64,000 bases of DNA from JBAJNN01 sp036881905. GTDB lineage: Bacteria > Pseudomonadota > Alphaproteobacteria > Rhizobiales > Im1. The notes under the pieces were generated by a model that was not told the DNA's origin, ran no database searches, and was given only the letters and a program-made list of their open reading frames with translations. Positions 49,328-56,576 of this stretch are shown piece after piece. Every line of letters starts with the position of its first letter. Within the stretch, counting starts at the first letter, position 1. The stretch is taken from positions 19,098 to 83,097 of the forward strand of contig JBAJNN010000005.1 of assembly GCA_036881905.1 (NCBI GenBank), given 5' to 3'. The translations under genes and the position numbers were made by a program.

Positions 49328-50986
49328 ATGATGATTGACACCCACATCTTGCAAACGCTGGGGAAAACGCCAATCAGCGCGGCCTCGCCTTGCGGCGAGG
49401 CTGTAACCTATGATCCGGCGGTCGATGCGATACAAACCGAATTCAACAAGCTGACAGTGGCTTCAGCGTCGGGAACGCCGATTGATTGGCCGCGTGTCGT
49501 CGCGCTGTGTGTCGAAATATTGTCGCATAAGGCGAAGGATTTCACCATTGCCTGCCGGTTGGGCGTCGCCTTGCCGCACACGCAAGGGGTCGCCGGGCTG
49601 GGGCTTGGAGCAAGGGTGCTCGGCGATCTGGTCGCGACGTTCTGGAACGATATGCACCCGTCCGTAAAGCGCGCGCGTCGCCGGTTGAATGCTTATACGT
49701 GGTGGACGGAACAGGCCACGGCCTTTGTGGACAATCTTGGTGCGCAGGACCATCCTGTCGGTGACATTCAATCCGCCGCCCAAGCCTTGCGCGATCTTGA
49801 CGCAAGGTTTAGGGAAAAGATTGCCGATGCGCCGCGACTGCATGATCTCGTCATGAGGTTGGAGAAGCGGATGCCGGTTGAAACGGCGCGCGAGTCGCCA
49901 GCATCGTCGGGGCAGGACCCGGCGGCGTCAGGCTCGGTTTTGCGCCGACTGGCCGGAAAGCTGATTTCCATCCCGCCGGCTTATACCGAAACCGACCAGT
50001 CTTGCGCCAGTCACGATCCGCCGTCGAACGCCGCGCCTGACATCGGGGCAATATCACCTCCGGCACAATCGCATGACGAGGCCGATACCATGCTGCGAGA
50101 GGGGCTCGACCGGTTGTTGCGACTGAGTGATCTGTATCTGACGCTCATGCCGCAAAGCCCGCTACCCTATCGGCTGCGCCGGGTCGGCATATGGCTGAAT
50201 GTAGACGGGCCGCCACCGGCCAGGGGTGGGGAAACCATGATCGCCGCCCCCGATCCCGACCGGCTCGAGGCGCTGGACAGGCTGGTGTCCACGCAAGATG
50301 TCGCCGGAGCTCTTCCCCAGATCGAGTCTCTGGTTCAAGAACGGATTTTCTGGCTTGACAGCAGCTATTTATGCGCCAGGATGCTCGAGAAACTGGGTGA
50401 GCGCTATGACAAGGCGCTAAAGGCGGTCGAGACCGCGACTCTGGCCTTCGTCAAAAGGCTTCCCCGGATTGAAACATTATGTTTTTCCGGCGGCATGCCC
50501 TTTGCCGCCCCGCGCACGCGAGCCTGGCTTGACGCGCTGGATTCGCCGGGCAACAACACGAAGAGCGACGACACTGCGCCGGCCGATCGCGTTTTGCAAA
50601 CCATTGCCGAGGCGCGAAGCCAGGCCACGGGCGGCAATCTTCAGGCCGGTATCGCGACATTGAGCAGCGCACTGCGCGCGGCGCCGGACGGCAAAACCCG
50701 GTTTCGTCTGCATGGGGCGCTGGCCGGTCTGCTGATTGAGGGCCGTCAATTCGCCCAGGCCCGCCTGCAAGGCAACGAGATCGTGCGGCTGATCGACAAA
50801 TTCGATTTGACCGACTGGAACCCGGCGCAAGCCATTGACGGGCTGACCACTGTTTTGCCCTGTCTGCCCTTGCCGGATAAGGATCCCTTGTCATCAAACT
50901 GTGATCCACTGCGTGATAAAGTTCACACTCTGCTCGGGCGAATCGACCCGAACCGGCTTTCGGCACGGCAACCGGTAACGGATTGA
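49328..50986 (+). CDS. tssA: T6SS cap/assembly protein TssA (ImpA N-terminal)
   Basis: 552 aa. N-terminal ImpA_N domain: PISAASPCGEAVTYDPAVDA, DWPRVVALCVEILSHKAKDF, then WNDMHPSVKRARRRLNAYTW. The C-terminal region (about 350-550) is helical with repeated motifs, as in the longer TssA classes. Primes sheath polymerisation. Preceded by a 120-base gap after tssM. Confidence 0.9.
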   Translation: MMIDTHILQTLGKTPISAASPCGEAVTYDPAVDAIQTEFNKLTVASASGTPIDWPRVVALCVEILSHKAKDFTIACRLGVALPHTQGVAGLGLGARVLGDLVATFWNDMHPSVKRARRRLNAYTWWTEQATAFVDNLGAQDHPVGDIQSAAQALRDLDARFREKIADAPRLHDLVMRLEKRMPVETARESPASSGQDPAASGSVLRRLAGKLISIPPAYTETDQSCASHDPPSNAAPDIGAISPPAQSHDEADTMLREGLDRLLRLSDLYLTLMPQSPLPYRLRRVGIWLNVDGPPPARGGETMIAAPDPDRLEALDRLVSTQDVAGALPQIESLVQERIFWLDSSYLCARMLEKLGERYDKALKAVETATLAFVKRLPRIETLCFSGGMPFAAPRTRAWLDALDSPGNNTKSDDTAPADRVLQTIAEARSQATGGNLQAGIATLSSALRAAPDGKTRFRLHGALAGLLIEGRQFAQARLQGNEIVRLIDKFDLTDWNPAQAIDGLTTVLPCLPLPDKDPLSSNCDPLRDKVHTLLGRIDPNRLSARQPVTD

Positions 50987-51024
50987 CGGACCGAGGGGAC
51001 GTTTAAGGCACGAAGGAACATCGT

Positions 51025-52629
51025 ATGAAAGAAAAAGCTCTAAGACGTTTCGTGTTCAAAACCGGTCATGGCGGCGAGTTGCCGGGGTTGCACGTCGTCG
51101 GTTTTGAGGGGTGCGAACACTATAACGCATTGTTTGAATTCCGGATCGTTCTGGCGGCCTCGGACCGGGCGGCGATCGTGGCGATGGGGGACGCATTGAG
51201 CAAGCCCGCAACCTTGTCGATTCTGTCTCTCGACGGTCGGGTCAGGCGTGAATTTCATGGCATATTGCGTGGCATTCATCAGCTGCATCGCCGTAATGAT
51301 CTGACCTATTATGAGGCGGTGCTGGTTCCGCAAGCCTGGTTGCTGGGTGAAACGCAAGGCAGCTATGTTTTCGTCGATAAATCGTTCGACGCCATCCTTG
51401 AAACTGTCCTGAAACGCGCCGCGCTCAACGCCCGCCACTATAAATTCAGCCTGAAGAACGTTTACAAACCGCGAGACCTGGTCATGCAATATAATGAAAG
51501 CGACCTTGGGTTTATCAACCGGTGGATGGAATTTTACGGGATTTACTATTATTTCGATCATACAAATGGCCATGATCGGTTGATGATCACCGACACGCTC
51601 AGCACCCTTAGCAAAATGCCCCATGGCGGGGGCATTGTGCATTACGATCCGGTCAACGGCTTGCAGTCGGTTGACGCCGACAGCAAAATCCAGAATTTTA
51701 CGGTAGAGAAACGCCGGTTGCCGGCCAGGGCGCGCCTCAAAAATTACTCTTCCAACCGCCCTGATCTTGAGCTTTCGGCCACTGCCGAGGTGTGGCGCGA
51801 GGGGCATGGTGAAGTGTGTCTTTACGGGCAGTCTTTTTCCACCATCGAAGACGGCCGCGCCCTGGCGCGGATCCGGGCTGAGGAAATGAGATGTCGTGGC
51901 GAGATTTATCGTGGCGATGCGACGAGCCCGTTCCTGTGCGTCGGGCAATATTTCACCCTGAAAGATCATCATCACAAGCGACTGAACGGGGATTATCAGG
52001 TGACGGCGATCACCCACCACGCCAACCAGTCGCAATTCTTACAAGAGTCTGGTTTGCCCGTTGAACGCAATGAGACCTTGCCCGGCGGTGGCGGGTATCA
52101 TTGCCATTTTGAGGCGATTGCGCGTCAGACCCAGTTTCGTCCGCGACGCAAAACGCCGGTCCCGGTGTTTCCAGGCACGATAACCGGCCATATCGATGGC
52201 GTTCAGGATGGCAAATATGCCGAGCTCAACGACAGCGGGCATTACAAGGTTCGCTTGCCCTTCGACGATGGCGACACGGAAAAGGGGCCGGGCAAGGCAT
52301 CATGCTGGTTGCGCATGACGCAGCCCTATGGCGGCGAGAATCGGGGCATGCATTTCCCCCTGATCAAGGGAACCGAGGTTTTGCTCACCGCGATCGATGG
52401 CAATCTCGACCGGCTGGTGATCTGCCAGGTTGTGCCCAACCGTCTTCACCCGGGGCCGGTTGGCGCCGCGAATCAGACAAAGAACAGCATTGTGACCGGC
52501 GGCGGCAACAGGATCGAGATGGAGGATGAAGACGGCAGACAGCATATTCTGATCGCCTCTCCCAGCGGAAATTCCTACTTGCGTATCGGTGGGGTATCGC
52601 CCGGTCGTAAGAGGAGTTCCGATCGTTGA
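51025..52629 (+). CDS. vgrG: T6SS spike protein VgrG (TssI), needle-less
   Basis: 534 aa. gp27-like N-terminal part with GIHQLHRRNDLTYYEAVLVP, DYGF-type INRWMEFYGIYYYFDHTNGH and HHHKRLNGDYQVTAI. gp5 OB-fold part with RVRLPFDDGD-like HYKVRLPFDDGDTEKGPGKA, RMTQPYGGENRGMHFPLIKG and ASPSGNSYLRIGG. The chain stops 13 residues later. The glycine-rich beta-prism needle that normally follows in VgrG is absent; related repeats are instead found in the separate genes downstream. No effector extension. Its 3' end is the source-type sequence for the fragments found between the cargo genes. Confidence 0.94.
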   Translation: MKEKALRRFVFKTGHGGELPGLHVVGFEGCEHYNALFEFRIVLAASDRAAIVAMGDALSKPATLSILSLDGRVRREFHGILRGIHQLHRRNDLTYYEAVLVPQAWLLGETQGSYVFVDKSFDAILETVLKRAALNARHYKFSLKNVYKPRDLVMQYNESDLGFINRWMEFYGIYYYFDHTNGHDRLMITDTLSTLSKMPHGGGIVHYDPVNGLQSVDADSKIQNFTVEKRRLPARARLKNYSSNRPDLELSATAEVWREGHGEVCLYGQSFSTIEDGRALARIRAEEMRCRGEIYRGDATSPFLCVGQYFTLKDHHHKRLNGDYQVTAITHHANQSQFLQESGLPVERNETLPGGGGYHCHFEAIARQTQFRPRRKTPVPVFPGTITGHIDGVQDGKYAELNDSGHYKVRLPFDDGDTEKGPGKASCWLRMTQPYGGENRGMHFPLIKGTEVLLTAIDGNLDRLVICQVVPNRLHPGPVGAANQTKNSIVTGGGNRIEMEDEDGRQHILIASPSGNSYLRIGGVSPGRKRSSDR

Positions 52630-52679
52630 TCCGGTGTTCGGATCGTTGGCTCATGGTAAGACTGATGGAAAGGAAAGAT

Positions 52680-53390
52680 ATGGATAAGAGCGCAAATCCC
52701 ACACCGAAAACGGACAGAGTCGCAACTCCCGCACCTGAAACGGGAGGGGGGACGGACACGGTTCCAACTCCACCTGCACCAGCTACGGGAAGCTCATCGG
52801 ATATTGAGAACCGGTTGACAAAGCTTGAAGACCGCCTTGCGACGATTGAACTGAGGACAGAAGGGAATTTTAATGCTGACATCCATGGCGATTATCATAA
52901 AACAGTTCATGGCAATAGCCAAACTACGGTTCTCGGTGGGACCAACCAAAGGGTTAGCGGTGGGAGAGCGGTTTCGGTTGCTGGGGCAAGCGTAAGTACC
53001 GTTGGCGGTTTAGGAGTTAATGTTACCGGTGCTGCAAAAGGGTGTATTAGTATTAGCAGATGGGTGTTTTCTGGCTTGGACTTTAAAGCAGTTGGCGTAA
53101 AATCGGAAAACTACGTGAGTAAATTTGAAAACGGGTTCAATAATCGTCTTGCCGCTATAAGTAGGAATGACGAGATCTCAAATATTAGAAGCTCTATAAG
53201 TTACCTTAGACAATATGCAGCTTCAAATGCTCGTGCTATTGCTAATGACTGTATGGAGATAAATAAATCTCGTAGAGCTTTTAGAAGTCTTGTTACTGTA
53301 ATGAGTAAAACTGAAACTTGTTTTGGGCTTTCAAGACTAAATAATATTAAAAAAATTGCGAATATTTCAGATATTCAAGCATTTATGTGA
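52680..53390 (+). CDS. VgrG-linked spike-cargo protein, array member 1
   Basis: 236 aa from ATG 52680, preceded by GGAAAGGA. Layout: tag ANPTPKTDRVATPAPE (5-20) and a Pro/Thr-rich linker; a short coiled coil (DIENRLTKLEDRLATIEL, 41-58); a gp5-needle-like beta region (GDYHKTVHGNSQTTVLGG, then SVAGASVSTVGG, about 68-118); a connector; and an all-helical C-terminal part (about 160-236) ending FM. The C-terminal part is homologous to that of member 2. 3' half is AT-rich compared with the T6SS core. No known toxin motif. Overlapping frame continuity with the vgrG stop is noted, but the conserved internal ATG is preferred. Confidence 0.75.
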   Translation: MDKSANPTPKTDRVATPAPETGGGTDTVPTPPAPATGSSSDIENRLTKLEDRLATIELRTEGNFNADIHGDYHKTVHGNSQTTVLGGTNQRVSGGRAVSVAGASVSTVGGLGVNVTGAAKGCISISRWVFSGLDFKAVGVKSENYVSKFENGFNNRLAAISRNDEISNIRSSISYLRQYAASNARAIANDCMEINKSRRAFRSLVTVMSKTETCFGLSRLNNIKKIANISDIQAFM

Positions 53391-53487
53391 AAACTTCACA
53401 AGGATAAGACCCCCTCGCTCATTGCCCGTCCCCTTGATCTCCGGGGCCGGCTGTCTCCCGGCGTCGGGGTGGCGATGTTTTTCGGCC
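53385..53487 (+). pseudogene. Truncated 5' end of the DUF2169 gene (scar 1a)
   Basis: From ATG 53385 (the last codon of member 1, followed at once by a stop) the sequence reads KLHKDKTPSLIARPLDLRGR and LSPGVGVAMFFG. The intact DUF2169 protein starts MKIYKDNTLSLIPWPFGLRG and RLFLGVGVAMFFN. The match then breaks off abruptly into a vgrG 3' fragment. Confidence 0.82.
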
Positions 53488-53592
53488 AATGATCACGGGA
53501 TTGAGCTGGGGAATGACGAGAGCAGGCGGCATAGTCCGATCGGTGTCCTTAGCGGGCGTTGCCATTTGCGTATCGGTGGCGAGGCGTGTTAA
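53488..53592 (+). pseudogene. Truncated 3' end of vgrG (scar 1b)
   Basis: Reads HGIELGNDESRRHSPIGVLS, GRCHLRIGGEAC, stop. This aligns with the C-terminus of the resident VgrG (NRIEMEDEDGRQHILIASPS, GNSYLRIGG). The RCHLRIGG wording differs from the resident NSYLRIGG but recurs in the later scars, so the donor was a different vgrG allele. Confidence 0.8.
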
Positions 53593-53687
53593 CACGGAGA
53601 AAATGCCATGAAGTAAGCTTGAGTAAAGGAGTTAATATCAATAATTGGGTTCGCTGCCTGATGATCAGCTTAATGGAGAGAAAGAAT

Positions 53688-54461
53688 ATGGATAGGAACG
53701 CAAATCCCACACCGAAAACGGACACGGTCCCAACTCCCGCGCCTGAAACGGGAGAGAAGACCTCAGAACAAGGCCATCCTGAAACTTTGCACTCTGGAAA
53801 AGCTCAGGGGAAGACCGCAAAAGGGAGCCACTCTGAATCCGTGCACGAGTCCACTGAGCACACTGAGAGCCAGAACAGGGCTTTCAAACAAAGAGTGCGC
53901 GATGCTATAATAGAACTCCAGACGGAGGGTGATCTTGTCATTAAGGTCGGCGGTGATCACAAGACCCATATAACCGGGTCGGTGACCCATACCATAGGAT
54001 CGACCCTTCTGACAAGGGTCGGTGGATCAGCGACAAGCATGGTTGGAGGTGGAACGACAAGTGTAGTCGGAGGTGGAGCGGCAAGTGTAGTCGGAGGTGG
54101 AGCAGCAAGTATAGTTGGAGGTTTGTCAACAAATATAAATTGTTTAGCAAGGGTTCAGGCCTCCCCAGCCAGAATTACGATTTCTGGTTATGAGTATAAA
54201 CGGTCTCAGATGATGAGCACCAATTACAAAGTAAAATTTGAAAACGGGGTAAGGCGTGATCAAATTATTGCGACTACCGATAACAAAGCTGCGCCTAGAG
54301 TGCAACAAATTTCTGAAAATGAAACTGATATGACGACCTGTAGAACAGCTTTCAGGACTCTTGTTATGGAATTAGCGAGACAAAAAACTTTTCTAGGATT
54401 CACGCGTCTAGAAAATCTAAAAAACTTGAATAGTATCCAAGAAATTGCCAGTTTTATGTAG
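53688..54461 (+). CDS. VgrG-linked spike-cargo protein, array member 2
   Basis: 257 aa from ATG 53688, with GGAGAG upstream. Tag NANPTPKTDTVPTPAPE; a hydrophilic linker (20-62); helix AFKQRVRDAIIELQTEGDL (65-83); beta repeat region starting VIKVGGDHKTHITGSVTHTI (84-103) and GSTLLTRVGG, followed by four copies of an eight-residue unit of the SVVGGGAA type (about 116-145); then SPARITISG and a helical C-terminus (about 210-257) related to member 1 and ending SFM. The repeats at DNA level are 24 bp. Function unknown; likely spike- or effector-like. Confidence 0.75.
   Translation: MDRNANPTPKTDTVPTPAPETGEKTSEQGHPETLHSGKAQGKTAKGSHSESVHESTEHTESQNRAFKQRVRDAIIELQTEGDLVIKVGGDHKTHITGSVTHTIGSTLLTRVGGSATSMVGGGTTSVVGGGAASVVGGGAASIVGGLSTNINCLARVQASPARITISGYEYKRSQMMSTNYKVKFENGVRRDQIIATTDNKAAPRVQQISENETDMTTCRTAFRTLVMELARQKTFLGFTRLENLKNLNSIQEIASFM
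54033..54121 (+). repeat. 24-bp tandem repeat within member 2
   Basis: Nearly four units of the type ACAAGTGTAGTCGGAGGTGG + AGCG (starts 54033, 54057, 54081, 54105). Each encodes eight residues (TSVVGGGA-like), the repeat length of the gp5/VgrG beta-prism needle. Copy number could change by slippage and would alter needle length. Confidence 0.75.
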
Positions 54462-54557
54462 AAATTTACAAGAACAAAACACCCTTGCTCATTGCCCGTC
54501 CCCTTGATCTCCGGGGCCGGCTGTCTCCCGGCGTCGGGGTGGCGATGTTTTTCGGCC
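54456..54557 (+). pseudogene. Truncated 5' end of the DUF2169 gene (scar 2a)
   Basis: Again fused at an ATG that forms the last codon of the preceding cargo gene (ATG TAG). It reads SLIARPLDLRGRLSPGVGVA and is nearly identical to scar 1a from CTCATTGCCC onward, indicating recent duplication or repeated use of the same donor. Confidence 0.82.
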
Positions 54558-54663
54558 AATGATCACGGGATTGAGTTGGGGAATGACGAGAGCAGGCGGC
54601 ATAGTCCGATCGGCTCTCCCTAGCGGGCGTTGCCATTTGCGTATCGGTGGCGAATCATGTTAA
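54558..54663 (+). pseudogene. Truncated 3' end of vgrG (scar 2b)
   Basis: Near copy of scar 1b (GIELGNDESRRHSPIGSP), but one extra T in CTCTCCCTAGCGGG creates a stop before the GRCHLRIGG part. This is decay of a non-functional fragment. Confidence 0.78.
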
Positions 54664-54759
54664 AATAGAAAGAATCTTTTTGGTTAAGCATTGGACAAAG
54701 ACGTTAATATCAATAATTGGGTTCGCTGCCTGATGATCAGCTTGATGGAGAGAAACGAT

Positions 54760-55359
54760 ATGGATAGGAACGCAAATCCCACACCGAAAACGGACACGGT
54801 CCCAACTCCCGTACCTGAACCAGATTCTGCACCTGAGCCAAAGCCCGATCCTGAACCGGATACTAAGCCAAAGCCCGATCCTGGACCGGATACTAAGCCA
54901 AAGCCCGATCCTGAACCTGAACCGGATGAGGCTTTCAGACAAAAAATGCTACAGACCCTTACGGAACTCTACACAGACGGTGATCTTGAATTCATGGTCC
55001 GCGGTTATCACAAGACCCATATAACCGGGTCGGTGACCCATACCATAGGATCGACCCTTCTGACAAGGGTCGGTGGATCCGAGATAGATGCGGTTGGTGG
55101 GTCGTATCTGGCGACGAGTCCTCAAAGAGCGGTATTTAACGGTGCAGAGCAAAAAATCTCCGCCTTGGCATTTAGAGGACATGGAGCTAGAGTCGAGGCG
55201 GTGGGATTGAAAACCCAAACAGTAGCAAAAGAACTAACGTTGGTCCAGATTAGACGAGAGCTTGTACAGCGAATGGACCACATTGCACAGCAAGTCAATC
55301 AACTTGCGGCTCGGCGACGCGATCTTCAGTGCGATCGGATTGATATTGTACAAGAATAG
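54760..55359 (+). CDS. VgrG-linked spike-cargo protein, array member 3
   Basis: 199 aa from ATG 54760. Tag NANPTPKTDTVPTPVPE, then a Pro/Asp/Lys-rich rod (PEPKPDPEPDTKPKPDPGPD, about 25-57) encoded by 30-bp repeats; helix AFRQKMLQTLTELYTDGDL; beta segment HKTHITGSVTHTIGSTLLTR; SPQRAVFNG connector; and a C-terminal helical part (about 150-199, LVQIRRELVQRMDHIAQQVN) unlike members 1 and 2. The stalk and needle region is conserved at DNA level, while the C-terminus is exchanged. Confidence 0.75.
   Translation: MDRNANPTPKTDTVPTPVPEPDSAPEPKPDPEPDTKPKPDPGPDTKPKPDPEPEPDEAFRQKMLQTLTELYTDGDLEFMVRGYHKTHITGSVTHTIGSTLLTRVGGSEIDAVGGSYLATSPQRAVFNGAEQKISALAFRGHGARVEAVGLKTQTVAKELTLVQIRRELVQRMDHIAQQVNQLAARRRDLQCDRIDIVQE
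54838..54929 (+). repeat. 30-bp tandem repeat within member 3
   Basis: Units begin at 54838, 54868 and 54898 (about 2.8 to 3 copies). Each encodes PKPDPEPDTK. This makes an extended, charged Pro-rich linker before the helix and needle segment. Other array members have differing linker sequences at the same position. Confidence 0.8.
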
Positions 55360-55538
55360 CAACAAAACAGGCGAAATTTGTTGCAAAATATCGTTTCCCT
55401 TTTAGCCTTGGGAATGTCATCGACTTTGCTTTTCAGAAGACAAAATCATGCAGGGGACTACTACCGTGGTGTTTTTAGAGACATGATGATGGGCTGATTT
55501 TATTCGTGAAAATTTGAAAGCCTGTCAATTCACACAGA
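55360..55538 (+). other. AT-rich remnant after member 3
   Basis: About 180 bases not present in the other inter-cargo gaps. One frame ends FRRQNHAGDYYRGVFRDMMM G-stop and another reads FPFSLGNVIDFAFQKTKSCR; neither has a proper start or a recognised family. It may be the tail of an earlier cargo or a lost immunity gene. Only the position and composition support this. Confidence 0.3.
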
Positions 55539-55631
55539 AGAGTCACAAGGACAACACATTGTCGATTAACCCCCGCCCTTTCGGTCTCCGAGGCCGGTTG
55601 TCTCTCGGCGTCGGGGTGGTGATTCCTGTCG
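55539..55631 (+). pseudogene. Truncated 5' end of the DUF2169 gene (scar 3a)
   Basis: Reads KDNTLSINPRPFGLRGRLSL then GVGVVIPVG, closer to the intact gene (NTLS...PFGLRGR) than scars 1a and 2a. It passes directly into a vgrG 3' fragment. Confidence 0.8.
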
Positions 55632-55740
55632 GCCGAGGGTGAGGGAACTGAGCCGGGGCATGAAGACGGCGGGCGGCATGTTCCGATCGGCTCTCCCAGC
55701 GGTCGTTGCCATTTGCGTATCGGTGACGAATGATGTTATC
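55632..55740 (+). pseudogene. Truncated 3' end of vgrG (scar 3b)
   Basis: Reads GTEPGHEDGGRHVPIGSPSG then RCHLRIGDE and a stop. It aligns with EMEDEDGRQHILIASPSGNS of the resident VgrG and shares the RCHLRIG variant with scars 1b and 2b, but is a more diverged copy. Confidence 0.8.
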
Positions 55741-55820
55741 ATGAAAGAATGTGGTGAAGAAAGTTGATGTCGGTGATCAAGCTCACGACCTAATGGTAAG
55801 CTTCGCGGAAGAGAACGGAT

Positions 55821-56384
55821 ATGGATAAGAGCGCAAATCCCACACCGAAAACGGACACGGTCCCAACTCCTGCACCTGAACCGGGAGGGGAGGCCGACGG
55901 AAAGCCTAAAAAAGCTCGGAGGGGGACCCCAGAGGAGAGCCGCTGTGAACCTGCGCACAAGGCCGCTGAGCACACTGAGAGCCAGGACGGGGCTTTCAAA
56001 CAAAGAGTGCGCGATGCTATAATAGAACTCCAGACGGAGGGTGATCTTGTCATGAATGTCGGCGATGATCACAAGACCCGTATAACGGGATCGGTGACCC
56101 ATAGGATAGGATCGACCCTTCTGACAAGGGTCGGTGGGTCAATGACAAGTGTGGTCGGAGGTGCATCAACGAGTTCAGTTGGAGGAACGTCAATAAGTGG
56201 ATCTTTTGCAAGAATAAATGTTTCTCCCTTGAGAGCATATTTTAGCGGTACAAGATTGATAGCTTCCGGCTATGACATAAAAACAAATTTTATGAAAAGA
56301 GGCTATTACTATAATAATATTGAAAACAAAGTATCTTTTAATGGAATTCATTTAATAAATCATAGAATTTCTGAAGCAATATGA
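55821..56384 (+). CDS. VgrG-linked spike-cargo protein, array member 4
   Basis: 187 aa from ATG 55821; GGAAGAG lies upstream. Tag SANPTPKTDTVPTPAPE, hydrophilic linker, helix AFKQRVRDAIIELQTEGDL identical to member 2, beta region HKTRITGSVTHRIGSTLLTR and SVVGGASTSSVGG. It then has VSPLRAYFSG and a short, strongly AT-rich end (NNIENKVSFNGIHLINHRIS). It lacks the helical C-terminal domain of members 1 and 2, so it may be 3'-truncated. The leader upstream is homologous to that of members 2 and 3 but out of frame, which supports the ATG at the tag as the true start in all four. Confidence 0.72.
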   Translation: MDKSANPTPKTDTVPTPAPEPGGEADGKPKKARRGTPEESRCEPAHKAAEHTESQDGAFKQRVRDAIIELQTEGDLVMNVGDDHKTRITGSVTHRIGSTLLTRVGGSMTSVVGGASTSSVGGTSISGSFARINVSPLRAYFSGTRLIASGYDIKTNFMKRGYYYNNIENKVSFNGIHLINHRISEAI

Positions 56385-56576
56385 TGTATTTATAGACTTT
56401 CAACCTACGTAAGTGTAAACCACATGTCTCTTTCGAGGGTTGGCCGTCACATGGGTTTTGGGACACAGTATCTGCAACAATGAGAACATCATCTTAATGA
56501 TATTTACACTATAACTGCAGAGAATGGCTTCTCTGGTTTAAACACAGTTTTAAAAATTTAAAATTTATTAGCTGTT

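Noticed and set aside
52626..52679. Frameshift fusion of vgrG to cargo member 1
   Set aside because: A frame does run across the vgrG stop into member 1, but the leader of member 4 is homologous and out of frame with its tag, and each tag ATG has its own Shine-Dalgarno, so a separate start is more likely.
54838..54929. 30-bp tandem repeats that could suggest a small CRISPR array
   Set aside because: The units are directly adjacent with no spacers, keep the reading frame and encode PKPDPEPDTK; no cas genes are nearby.
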